From Helichrysum umbraculigerum (taxonomy: Eukaryota; Streptophyta; Magnoliopsida; Asterales; Asteraceae): a stretch of DNA of 64,000 nucleotides. The notes below the pieces were generated by a model. The model was not told the DNA's origin and made no database searches. It was given only the letters and a program-made list of their open reading frames with translations. The position numbers and the translations under genes were made by a program. Location: NCBI GenBank assembly GCA_949592205.1, contig CATIUR010000003.1:19306501-19370500 (forward strand), given 5' to 3'. This document shows positions 12,377 through 23,480 of the stretch, piece after piece (position 1 is the first letter of the stretch; every line of letters starts with the position of its first letter).

Positions 12377-13108
12377 CTAGGTAGCAGGTCTAAAGCGTAA
12401 GTACAGAGTCATAATACAGAAAGTAAATAATAAAGATAGAATATAGTAATCATCAAGTAGGTCGTCAGTGTCAGGATCAAACTCTGCCTCAGCATCCATG
12501 TCGAAAACAGAAGTCGGAGATGGAATGGAAAAATCCATAGTAGCCATAGCCTGACTCACAATCTCGTCAGTGGAAGTGTGGGTGACAGAAGTGTGAGCAT
12601 CAAAAACAGCCAGAAGCTGCTCTGTGAGGCTGCGATCTGGTGATGTAAGTCCTGTGGGCAATGCTGGATCAGGATCAGCAGCTGTAGCAGTGGGGCCAGT
12701 GGAAGGTCCAGCAGTAGAGAGAACAGGTGGATCAGCAGGAGGACAGAAGAACCATGGAAGGCTAGATGGTCCTGGATCCGGGCCAAGCTTGTAGGGAATG
12801 GCAGCAGGTCTCGGAATCTCGAGCTGCTCACAGATACAGGACATGATGTCATGCTGGATGGAGAGTGTCCGGAAGAGGGCCCACAAAGCAGCTGGGTAAC
12901 CCGTACTGATACCGTACTCGAAAGTAGGTACGGGGGCTGGCAAAGGTGATGAGGGCCTCTCATCGGGCAACTCCTCGTGAGTGATCGGGACATCAGTCAG
13001 GTCCTCCTCAGTGATAGTCAGCATAGCCGCTCTCTGTGCTCTGCGTCTACGAGGTCTGTGTCGTCTGCGTGGTCTCGCAGCTACATGATCGGTGTCAACA
13101 GCGTCCAT
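12377..13108 (-). CDS. A1 env-position ORF, 243 aa
   Basis: An intact 243-codon frame downstream of integrase, where Athila elements carry an env-like gene. The N-terminus has a basic R/H-rich stretch (residues about 10-27). A proline-rich middle follows (residues about 50-165). The C-terminus is acidic and then hydrophobic (residues about 222-238, an I-L-S-L-L-F-T-F-C-I-M-T-L-Y run), which could be a membrane segment. It is shorter than the env-like proteins usually described for Athila, and I see no signal peptide. It is the only uninterrupted ORF of this size in A1. Function unknown; the env label is by position only. Confidence 0.5.
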   Translation of the reverse strand: MDAVDTDHVAARPRRRHRPRRRRAQRAAMLTITEEDLTDVPITHEELPDERPSSPLPAPVPTFEYGISTGYPAALWALFRTLSIQHDIMSCICEQLEIPRPAAIPYKLGPDPGPSSLPWFFCPPADPPVLSTAGPSTGPTATAADPDPALPTGLTSPDRSLTEQLLAVFDAHTSVTHTSTDEIVSQAMATMDFSIPSPTSVFDMDAEAEFDPDTDDLLDDYYILSLLFTFCIMTLYLRFRPAT

Positions 13109-13359
13109 CCTGAAACAAGATAAAATAAACAGGTAATGCTAATAATGATAGTAAATGAATAACACTTATCTCAGATTTTGCAATTTGAAGTCAGATAAGT
13201 GGCAAGCCTGCAATTTTATTAGTTCAGAGACAACCATACTTAATAAAAATAAAATAAGAAATAAAATAACAGAATTTAAATAAAGATAGGCTTGGGGTGC
13301 CTCCCAAGAGCGCTTGTTTTACGAGTCTCTAGCTTGACTCTTTGTACCTTTCTGTCGAC
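13109..13359 (-). other. A1 spacer between integrase and env-position ORF
   Basis: About 250 bp, AT-rich near the ORF. It contains a short hairpin at 13291-13308 (CTTGGG, 6-base loop, CCCAAG) in a GC-rich stretch. From memory, Athila/Tat elements often carry a similar conserved stretch here. Confidence 0.45.
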
Positions 13360-16300
13360 TCATGGTGGTTCAAAGATAAAGACATCTTCCCTGATGGGAA
13401 AGTCTTCGAAGTAATGCTTTAAGCGGTGATCATTAACCTTAAAATTACCTTCTGGTGCCTCGAGTTCGACTGCACCGTAAGGAAATACCTTTGCTACTAT
13501 GAATGGTCCGCTCCACCTGATCCTAAACTTGCCAGAGAATTTCTTGAATCGCGAGTTGAAAAGCAGCACTTTATCTCCTGTTTTGAATCTTGAGGGCCTC
13601 AACTTAGCATCGTGAATTTTCTTAGTTCGTTCTTTGAAGCTTAACGAACTGCCATAAGCCTGATCCCTTAGTTCGGCTAACTCGTTCAACTGCATTCGTC
13701 TAATTGCTCCAGCTGTAGAAATATCTAAGTTGCAGTTCTTCAAAGCCCAGTATGCTTTATATTCTAGCTCAATTGGTAAGTGACATGCCTTGCCATAAAC
13801 TAGACGATACGGTGTGGTTCCTAATTGTGTTTTATAGGCGAATCTGAATGCCCACAATGCATAATCTAATTTTTCAGCCCATTTGTACCCATGATTACCA
13901 ACAGTTCTTTCTAAGATTCTTTTCAAAGCTCGATTTGTTGCCTCAGCTTGCCCATTTGTCTGGGGGTGATAAGCTGTTGATGTCTTGTGAGTGACACCAT
14001 ACTGTTGCAGAACTTTCATGAATTGAACATTGCAAAAGTGTGTACCACGATCACTGATTATTGCTTTTGGAGTCCCAAATCGACTGAATAGCTTTTTGAG
14101 AAATTTGGTTACCACTTTGGCGTCATTTGTTGGGAGAGCTTGGGCCTCGGCCCACCTGGAGACGTAGTCGACTGCAACCAAGATGTACTCTTTACCGTTA
14201 GATTTAGGGAACGGTCCCATGAAATCTAATCCCCAGATATCGAAGATTTCTACGGCCTGTATGTTTGTGAGTGGCATTTCATTCCGGGCTGTTCTATTGC
14301 CTTGTCTTTGGCAGATATCGCAGCGTCTCACCAGATCGTACGCATCTCGAAATATGGTTGGACAGAAAAAGCCGGCATCGTACACTTTTCTTGCGGTCAT
14401 GTTGGTACCGTGATGTCCTCCAGTAGGTCCATGGTGGCTTTGGTGTAAGATATGTTCTGCCTCTTTCCCATCAACGCATCTTTTAATGATTTGATCAGGG
14501 CAAACCTTAAAGAGGAAAGGGTTGTCCCAATAGTAATATTTTATATTACGAAAGAATTTTTGTCTTCGAGAGGTTGCCATTCCTTTAGGTATGACTTTTC
14601 CCACCAAATAATTGGCATAGTCAGCATACCAGGGATCATTTGTAGATCGTGACCCTTGATAGTATTTACCAACATGCATGAGCTGTTCTTCTGGAAACTG
14701 GTCTTGAATGTCTTTTTCGTGCAACTTATCCATTGAAGGATTCTCTAATCGGCTGAGATGGTCCGCCGCGACGTTTTCTGCTCCCTTTTTGTCCTTGATT
14801 TCGATGTCGAATTCTTAAAGGAGTAGAATCCATCGTAGAAGGCGAGGTTTAGCATCTTGCTTCTTAAAAAGATATTTCAGAGCTGAGTGATCTGTATAGA
14901 CAATAGTTTTGGACAAGATTAGATAAGAACGAAATTTATCAAAAGCAAATACTACCGCTAGCAGCACTTTTTCTGTGGTTGTATAATTCTCTTGGGCGTC
15001 AGTGAGCGTTTTGCTGGCGTAGTATATTGGTTGAAACTGTTTTTCCTTCCGCTGTCCCAGAACTGCTCCGACTGCGAAATAACTGGCGTCGCACATGATT
15101 TCAAATGGGAGACTCCAGTCTGGAGCAACCATGATCGGTGCATGAACAAGCAGATCTTTCAGATGATCGAAGGCCTTGAGACATTCGTCTGTAAAGACAA
15201 ACGGAGTATCCTTTTCGAGGAGATGAGTCATAGGTCGGGATATCTTAGAGAAATCTTTGATAAAGCGACGGTAGAACCCGGCGTGTCCTAGAAAACTACG
15301 GATGGCTTTGACAGAGGTGGGTGGTGGAAGCTTTGAGATAGTCTCAACTTTTGCTTTGTCAACTTCGATTCCAGCTTTGGATATACGGTGTCCTAAAACT
15401 ATGCCTTCTTTTACCATGAAATGGCATTTTTCCCAATTCAGAACTAGGTTCGATTCTTCACATCGGGTGAGCATTTTGTTCAGGTTAGAAAGACAAGTGG
15501 TGAACGAATCTCCGAAAACCGAAAAATCATCCATGAACACTTCCATGCATTCAATCATGTCATGGAAGATTGCTACCATGCATCTTTAAAATGTCGCCGG
15601 TGCATTACATAAGCCAAACAGCATACATCGGTAGGCAAAGGTTCCGTATGGACAAGTGAACGTCGTCTTTTCTTGGTCCTTTGGATCGGGAGGTATCTGA
15701 AAATAGCCGGAGAAACCATCGAGGAAGCAATAGAATTCGTTTCCTAACAATCTTTCAAGCATATGATCAATGAACGGTAGAGGGAAGTGATCTTTGCGTG
15801 TAGCTTCATTTAGTTTTCGATAGTCGATACATACCCTCCAACCGGTGACGGTTCGTGTTGGAATCAACTCGTTGTCTTCGTTAGCGATGACCTTCATGCC
15901 TCCTTTCTTTGGGACGACTTGAACTGGACTGACCCATGGGGAATCTGAAATAGGGTAAATTAAACCAGCATCCAAGAGCTTGATAACCTCCTTTTTCACC
16001 ACGTCTTAAATCTTTGGGTTAACTCTCCTTTGCCTTTGAATAGAGGGCCTGAAGTCATTTTCCATTAAGATCTTGTGAGTGCAGTAATTTGGGCTGATCC
16101 CCTGTATGTCAAAGATTTTCCATGCAATCGCTTTCTTATGTGACTTTAGAACCTCAATGAGTAGTGTTTTCTCTTCAGGCTTCAGATCTTTGGATATGAT
16201 AACTGGTAAGTGCGAAGTTCCTTCGAGAAAAGCATATTCAAGGTATGAGGGAAGTTCCTTCAGTTCCAATTCAGGTGGTTCTTCAGTGGAAGGCTTCATC

Positions 16301-18268
16301 CTTGCAATCTCGTCTCTTTTAAGCTCATCGTATGTTGTCTGATAATCTGACTCAACTGCAGGTGCCTCTGGAATGTTGGCTGATGCTATTTCAACCCATT
16401 CTGTATTGTTGTAAAGCTCATCTTTTCTCAGCTCATATTTTACTTGGGAAGATTGAGATATTGCATTATTTTCAGTGATTATTTCTTTGTTGTCCTTTGT
16501 GAATGCGAATCTCTGAAGCTGAGCTGAAGAAGATGTGGTAAAAGTAATCTCTGGTTTCAAGTTTTCACAACTTTCAGAAAGTTGCGGATCGGATGGTTTA
16601 ATCATTGACTCCATTTCCTTGAGAGTTTTCAGAATTTCTTCTTTTGAGAGAGATGAATCAGGAACTTCAGAATTAGGGCTTCTTCTCAAGAGAGTGACCG
16701 GAGTGCCTTGTCCAAGTGGTACAGCAGTGATAAATCTGTTGGGCTGTAAGTTGGAATTCTTTAAAGGTAATAGCACTTCCTTTGATGCAATGGATGGATC
16801 CGAGATAGCTGAGCATAGACCCGCACCTTCTTCATAGATTTTCCTTGTTGTGATCACAGTGTTCGGAAGGGGATTAATGCTGCTTACTGCGAGGATTTCT
16901 TCCAAGTGTTCTTCAATTATTTCCTGCATAGAATCTACAAGACCAAGGTCTTCTCCCATAGGAAGTTTCATTAGTTTATCGACATTGAAGGTGACTTCCT
17001 CAGTTCCCACTCTAAGTTTTAAAGATTTTTCATTCACGTCAATGATGGCCTTGGCAGTATTTAGGAAAGGTCTACCAAGGATGAGTGGTACCTGAGCGTC
17101 TTCCTCAATATCCATAACAACAAAATCAACAGGAAAGACGAATTTATCAACACGTACCATAATATCTTCAGCAATTCCTCGAGGGAGTTTAACTGATCTA
17201 TCAGCTAATTGGATGGTCATACGGGTTGGTAAAAGTTCGCTTAATCCCAGTTTCCTATAAAGCGAGTATGGCATAAGGTTTACACTAGCTCCTAAGTCAG
17301 CTAAGGCGTTACTTATTTGAACATCCTGAAGGTAACAAGGAATAGTGAAACGGCCAGTGTCTCCTAACTTTGGGGGCAGTCCTTGTTGCATAATTAAAGA
17401 GCATTCTGCGTCTAAGGGCAAGTTAACTATTTGTCTGAGTTTTTCTTTGTTGGATATAAATTCTTTAAAGAATTTGGCACAACTAGGCATTTCAACTAAA
17501 GCATCTAATAATCGAACGTTTAAGTGTAGGCTTTTGAACATTTCTAGATATTTTCCAAACTGGGCTTCTTGTTTCTCTTTCTTAAGCCTACCAGGGAAAG
17601 GTATACGCGTTGGTTTAACTACTGCTGGGGCTTTGGAAGATTTTGGTTCAGGAGAGGTGACAGGAGTGTCAACAGGTACTGAATCAGTGGGTAGAGAAGA
17701 ACTAGAAGGCTCGTCTGAAGGAATATCTTTTGATTTCTCATTCTTAGTCTCTTTTCCGCCTCTAGTGACAACAAGGATATCATCATAATCATAAGATGAA
17801 TGATGAATAGCTTTGTTAATCGCTTCTTCTCTTTGCTTCTCCTCAACTTTTAAAAACAATCTTTTAACATTATCCTCCATGTTTTTTATTAAATCGTTTG
17901 AAATTCTGAGCAAATAATCAATTTGGTTTTGAAAATCAACAATTTGTTTGTTTTTATTATTTTGCTCAACCATGAAGTTATTGATAATTGTATTGTTTAG
18001 ACGAGAAGACAATTGAGAAGAAGTATAGGGTGTAGAGGGAACTAACAAACGAGAGATAGGTTGTTTGGATAACCGCTGAGTGAAAGGTTTTGAATGAATG
18101 ATTTGATCAGTGGTTCCAGATGTGGCGAGAACATCTTCCTTCGGCTTCGAGCGTGAGAAGAGCCGTTGAGGTTGCTTCTTAGATTTGGAAGAGTCTTGCA
18201 TATCCTTAACAACTTTAGAGATGGATTCGAGTTGAGCTTTTAAAATGTCGAACGCTTGAGTAGAAGTG
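13360..18268 (-). pseudogene. A1 gag C-terminus and pol: protease, RT, RNase H, integrase
   Basis: A single minus-strand frame, reading from 18268 down to 13360. It opens without a start codon at the A2 junction, in a helical gag-type tail. The protease motif D-L-G-A-S-V-N-L-M-P is near 17270-17300. RT lies at about 15990-15300 with an intact F-M-D-D motif, and RNase H follows to about 14850. Integrase (14600-13650) keeps its zinc-binding region and its D, D, E residues. The frame ends with a basic tail. Stops at 16006, 15586 and 14815 are all TAA; at the last two the family residue is Gln, so C-to-T at CAA explains them. Without those three stops the pol region would be complete. Confidence 0.92.
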
Positions 18269-18764
18269 TGATGTGACGCAAAAAGTCACGTTTTTAAGTA
18301 CGATATTCCACACTTTTTGGACACATCTTTAGTGAAAACATTCCAAAACAATCATTATTTACTAAAATTCACTATAGTGTTCCAAATATAGGCGTCGCTA
18401 CAAAAACCACTAAAAACGTCCAAATAACGAGCAAAACAGAGCGAATAAACAACAACCAATTCTCACACCCTCATTTAGCTTATGATAAGCACATTCTAAC
18501 CTTATGATATGTTTCAATAGGTAAAAACGAGACGGGAGAATCAAGAATCATGCAAATTGGGTGAAGAACGGAAGAGATACGGCTTCTACAGATCGTTAAA
18601 AGTCATTCCAAACATTCTTGAGCTACACTCATCTAATTTCTGTGAAATTGGTACCATTAGAAGCGTAACGGAATTATGAAACCGTGAGCGCAAGAATCGT
18701 GTCAAACGGACATGTAACGAAGGAGATACGGGCGTTTTAAGCAACGAAGGAAAGCCGAAACACC

Positions 18765-18855
18765 CCGTATACTGCCTTGGCAAGCCATATACGGCCCCAC
18801 ATGACCGTATACGGCCTTTTAAGGCCATATACGGCCCTTCTAACCCCATATGCTG
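18765..18855 (+). repeat. CCGTATACGG-type palindrome array in A2
   Basis: Copies at 18765, 18785, 18805 (perfect CCGTATACGG) and 18825, with a more decayed fifth, on a 20-bp period. It lies about 190 bp upstream of the A2 TATA box. Confidence 0.8.
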
Positions 18856-18942
18856 TTTTGGCAAGGCTTGGGTCCATCCGGTCATCCCCCTTCATGCTTG
18901 GTTCGCTTGTACGATGCGCTTTGATGTTTATACGTATTTCTC

Positions 18943-19032
18943 CTTTGGCTCCAAGCATTATTTCTTTGGCTCCAAGAATGGCTTCAAGTTTGGCTCCAAG
19001 TTTGGCTCCATGGCTCATTGCTTTGGCTCCAA
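18943..19032 (+). repeat. TTTGGCTCCAAG direct repeats in A2
   Basis: Six copies or near-copies of TTTGGCTCCAAG in 90 bp, ending 14 bp before the TATA box. TTGGCTCCAA is itself a weak inverted repeat (TTGG/CCAA). Confidence 0.85.
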
Positions 19033-19045
19033 GTTGATCTTTGCC

Positions 19046-19053
19046 TATAAATA
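19046..19053 (+). promoter_or_regulatory. TATA box of A2 LTR
   Basis: TATAAATA, followed by a CTCTCTCTAG-rich stretch (19098-19240), as in A1. Confidence 0.65.
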
Positions 19054-19943
19054 GAGCCCATCACCTCCACATTTCACACACCATTCTCATTTCTCATTTC
19101 TCACTTTCTCTCTCACACATTCTCTCTCTAGCACTACTCTTAGGAGTTAGATGAGAATTATTCTTGTAGTTAGTTCCTCTCTCTAGTTTCTCTCTCTAGC
19201 ACTACTCTTAGGAGTTAGAGGAGAACTAGAGAGAGATTAGTTATGTAGTTAATTAGTAGAGGCTAGCTTATGTAATGCTTGGATTTTAATGAAGAAATAC
19301 AAGTTGTTATTCTGCTCGCAATTCGTATCGGTATCATTTATCCTTTCTATTATTAATTTGTCATATTGTTCTTGTTTGATGTATGCGATTTATTAATATT
19401 AGAAATGTTTATTGTTATGCATTGTGAGTAGTGTGCTTTTATGTTTGTCATGATTTAAATAGTAGTGATGATGTTACTTCAAATATATGATATTGGGATA
19501 ACAACATTATGAAACAACGGAGGTAACGTTATACGGCTTTCATTTGTATAGCGCCGGAAACATCACTAATGTGTGGAGTATGGAACGTGGAAGCTATGAA
19601 AGTCGTGGGCACAATCCATTGTGGAATAATGTCCCCGGTCATTATATAACTGGGAGTTGTTATACTTTGTTATCTGTCTAAGCTTATCCTGAATATAGAT
19701 CTAGTGTCTCATCACCCTTTCCAGACTTTCACTTGACTGTTGCCCTTAGGATAGGACTTTGCAAACCCTAATACTACGTAGATACAGTTATCTCCAGTTA
19801 CAGTAGGAAGCTATGAACTTTCTGTAAAACGGCACAGTACTTCGTACAGCATCAAATACGTGGAAGCTAAGGAAATGCCGTAGGACTGTTTCATCGTGGA
19901 ATACCTAGAAGTGACCCTTCTAGAACTCGGGTCTAGGAATTAA

Positions 19944-20097
19944 AGCTGTGGAAATGCTCGTTGCCCTGTACACCGTTATTACACCTAAGATCTGGAAAGC
20001 TGTGGAAATGCTTAAATGCCCGGTACACCGTTAGTACATCTAGGATCAGGAACACTGTGGAAATGCCTAATTGCCCTGTACACCGTGAGTATTCCTA
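19944..20097 (+). repeat. Three-copy ~54-bp tandem repeat in A2
   Basis: Three units containing GCTGTGGAAATGC and TGTACACCGT, beginning near 19944, 19997 and 20053, with moderate divergence. Confidence 0.8.
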
Positions 20098-20846
20098 GGG
20101 ATGAACGCCTGAATGTAAAGGAGGGTCTATGTTTATGACAGTAGAATTTATGCTTCAATGAATGAATACAGAGTTCTGTCAAGAGGGCTTAATGCTCCAT
20201 AAACATTGCTTAACTCTACAATACCGATAGTTTAGAATAACAACAGTTAACAACCAGTACACAGTTAGATAATAACAAATAGACTTAGGGGTTAAGAAAG
20301 GTCAGTAAATACAATTGCGGCCTGTTGCCTTATGCCTGCTCCCTAGATAAATCAAGGGTGACTTTGTCTTATTCAAGCAAAAGTTCAGGGGGGGTTGAAA
20401 ACAGTCTGATCTGATCAGGGTTCATGATAGCCTAGGTACTCAGTGACATACGTATTTAGATCCGGAACTAAATAAGTAGGGTCCTAGTGTTTACAACTAA
20501 GTTTATCTGTCTGTTAACTTACTGTGTCCCCAATAAACATCATCCTAACTATATGCTATCCAAAATCATGGTGAACCACGTCTTTGTTATGTTTAAGTGT
20601 TACATATGTGCTAGCTTCCTTTTACTTTTATGTTTTATTAGTTTTAGTAGTTTTAATTAGATAAAAATAAAATCAAATACCTATCCAACTATCTAAACCC
20701 TAGCTTGATCACTAAGTTATCTGAATGAGCTCTGTTTCAATTCTGCCGTCGCGAGGAACGACCGTGGATCATCCTTACCATATACTAGTATCAGGTATTC
20801 GTACCAAGTACCAGTAGATAGTACGGAGGATTAGGCTCCCCCGACA

Positions 20847-21025
20847 AAATATAAGTAGGGAAAGATAGGTTTAACTAAGGACGGGAAATTAAAAACTAAC
20901 TAACCTAGGGATAAAAACTGTAACTTCCGGATGATATTGATCTTCCGTAAGGATCACTAAATAACTAAGATAACAAAATTCCTAAAATCGGTCGTTGTAG
21001 TCCCCGGCAGCGGCGCCAAAAAGCT
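20847..21025 (-). other. A1 leader with primer binding site
   Basis: On the minus strand TGGCGCCGCTGCCGGGGA (21001-21018) lies 7 bases from the 5' LTR, the usual tRNA-Asp-type primer site of Athila elements. About 154 bp of noncoding leader remains before the A2 LTR; no gag start is present. Confidence 0.8.
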
Positions 21026-23480
21026 TGTCGTGCTTCCAGTGGTCGGACGGGTTTTAATTCGGTCGTGGAACCAACCAACCAGGATGCGCGGACAGGGTTT
21101 TAAATTTATAGAGCAGGGGAATCCTAAGTTGTATACTACTGACAGACCTAAAAGGGCAGTAAGTGGTATGTATGACTCAGGTGCGTTCTTCAAACTACAA
21201 CGGGCATGGGAGTCTAGGAAGTTTTATTATCTTTGGAGATTCAGCTAGGGTTTTTTAAAAGTTTTTGGATAGGTTTGGTTTTTTTTTTTTATAACTAAAT
21301 ACTAATTTAAATAAAGAAAATAAAACTAAAGAGGTTTGTACGGAGACTCGGTCAACAGAGGATAAGCGAATGTTTACTATGATTTCGTTATATGTTATTG
21401 ATGAATAGTCAAGGGTAAGGCTACTAGATGTGATGACTAATCCGGAGAGGATAGAAACATAATTAATGCAAAGTATTGTACCTACGACCGTTCCGCGGCT
21501 TCCATACGTTTGTACTCCACCAATTGGTGTTTCCAGCACTATACCGAGTAATAGGGCGTTTTACGGTTTTTCCGTTACATTAATTAGGGTTCCACATTAC
21601 TCTCGCGGATTTCCTATATCCTAATGAGCTACAACTACGAGCCTATTAAATATCTAACGTAGAGTTGTCCGCAATCAGATAAATAACATGTCACGTGGAT
21701 AGCAGTTATAGAAGTCAGATACACCGGAAGTTCTCCCAAATGTACAGACCAATTTAACCGACGATTATCCTCGAATCCTGGTCCCCAGTCACAGTCATAA
21801 GAGGCGTCTGTATCGTAGCGTGAATTATTGATTGAACAAGAACACGAATGGGGATAATCCCGCGGACCAAGTTGGGATAATCGGGCTAACGATCAGTTAA
21901 ATTGTTCAGCATTACAGATATAAATCATCACAACTACTCCATGCATGTTAATCTACTGTGTAAACCAATATTCTGTGTCTGAAAACCTAATTATACAGTT
22001 ACTGATATGAACCAGGAGGATAACTCTAGCATGCATCATTCCTAAGGCAACAATCAAACAAGAACATGCAATAGGGTGACACATAACAGAACACCATAAT
22101 CCTAAGCATAGCAGATAACCAATAATCAGATCATAGATATCCCGAAAGTTCTCTCAAATATATATAACAGATAAACATGAATCTAACCTATCTCTAATCC
22201 TACGCTCCGTGTCTCTTATGATTTGTTTCAACCTAGAGAACACAGCCATACCAAGTTCATTGATCATCAAGTATAGAATAGGTAGAGAACGTACCACTAG
22301 TAATTGGCCAAGTTCTAGCAGGAAGCTTCTAACCACAGCATAGGTTGGATAGATAAACATTCGAGATTTAGTTTATGAGTTCATACACAGTTTAAAGTAA
22401 CATGGGCAGAGTAACAGCATGGCATAAACATATTGACTATTCTAACATAACTACATCATAGTAAACACAAAGAAATGTCTAGCCTAACATTACATATCTA
22501 GCATACAATCCTAAACAAGCATAAACAAAGCAACACATGTTTAAAACTGGAAAGTAAGAGATATATAAATAGAACCTGATACGAATTTATTACAGATAGA
22601 TCTTCGCGAATACAATATCTTGGAGTGACTCCGTACAAAAGCTAAAAGCTACCTCTACCTAACTATCTCTCTAACTAGCTCAATTCTAGAGAGAGAAACT
22701 CTTCTAGAGAGAGAAACTAGAGAGAGAGTGATGTGTGTGAGAGAGAAAGTGTAGGGAGAGAATGAAAATGAGAGAATTGGTATGTTTGAGGTTGGAGGTG
22801 TATCCACTATTTATAGGCAAAGCATCAAATCGCGCGTACAACTCACGAAGCAGCACGTACAAGCAAACGAAGCACGATATGGGGTAGGGGGCCTTATACG
22901 GCTTGTATAGGGCCATATACGGTCTATAAAAGGCCATATACGGTCTGTATAGGGCCGTATACGGTGCCTTGGGCCGTATACGGGCTCCGTCTGATTTCGT
23001 TCGTTGCTTAAAATGTCCGTATCTCCTTCGTTATGCGTCCGTTTGACTCGATTCTTTCGCCTGTGGTTTCGTAATTCCGTTACGCTTCTAATGATGCCAA
23101 TCTCATAGAAATTGGATGTGTAGAGCTCAGGCGTAGCCGAAATGACTTTTAATGGCTCTGAAAGCGTAGTGGTTTCTCCGTCCTTTGGCCGTTTCACTTG
23201 ATTCCAGATTTTTCCGTCTCGATTTTACCTATACAAGAGATGGTAGAAGTTAGGAGGTGTGCCTTGACAGGAAAATGAGGTCGGAAGAATCGGCCTGTAT
23301 TAAAATGCTGTGTTTTGTGCGATTTCAGAGTGTTTTCAGTGATTTTTACCACAACGTTTACTTTTGAACCACTTTAGTGAATTTTAGTAAATAATCAATG
23401 TTTTGGAATGTTTTCACCAAAGAAAGGTCCAAAATGTGAGGAATAAAGCTTCTAAAAACATGACTTTTTACGTCACATCA
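21026..23480 (-). repeat. A1 5' LTR (right copy, 2455 bp)
   Basis: Near-identical to the left LTR. TATA box at 22808-22815; five CCGTATACGG-type motifs at about 22888-22985, two of them perfect and the others with C/T or G/A changes. Confidence 0.92.

Larger units (their letters stand above)
18269..20846 (+). repeat. A2: Athila-type LTR, opposite strand, within A1
   Basis: Starts TGATGTGACGCAAAAAGTCA, closely like the A1 and A3 LTR starts, but on the plus strand. Shares their order: palindrome array (18765-18855), TATA box (19046-19053), CTCTCTAG stretch and an AAACCCTAGCTTG stretch near the end. I place the end at CCCCCGACA (20846) by analogy. Flanking 5-mers are aagtg and aaata, identical except for two G-to-A changes, so a decayed target duplication is possible but not shown. 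No internal region of its own follows, so it is probably a solo LTR. It sits exactly where A1 gag should be. Confidence 0.7.
7990..23480 (-). mobile_element. A1: Athila-like Ty3/gypsy element inserted in G1 pol
   Basis: Target duplication caact at 7985-7989 and 23481-23485. LTRs in element orientation start TGATGTGACG and end CACGACA. Primer site, protease-RT-RNase H-integrase ORF, a further ORF in the env position and a polypurine tract all read on the minus strand, so the 5' LTR is the right one. The D-L-G-A-S-V-N-L-M-P protease motif and the TGGCGCC primer site support Athila rather than Tat. Gag is missing; an LTR of a related family on the opposite strand (A2) occupies its place. The two LTRs look very similar, so insertion is fairly recent. 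Confidence 0.9.

Noticed and set aside
20847..21000. Hidden gag start of A1 in the leader
   Set aside because: About 150 bp without an ATG-led frame that continues; no gag similarity by eye.
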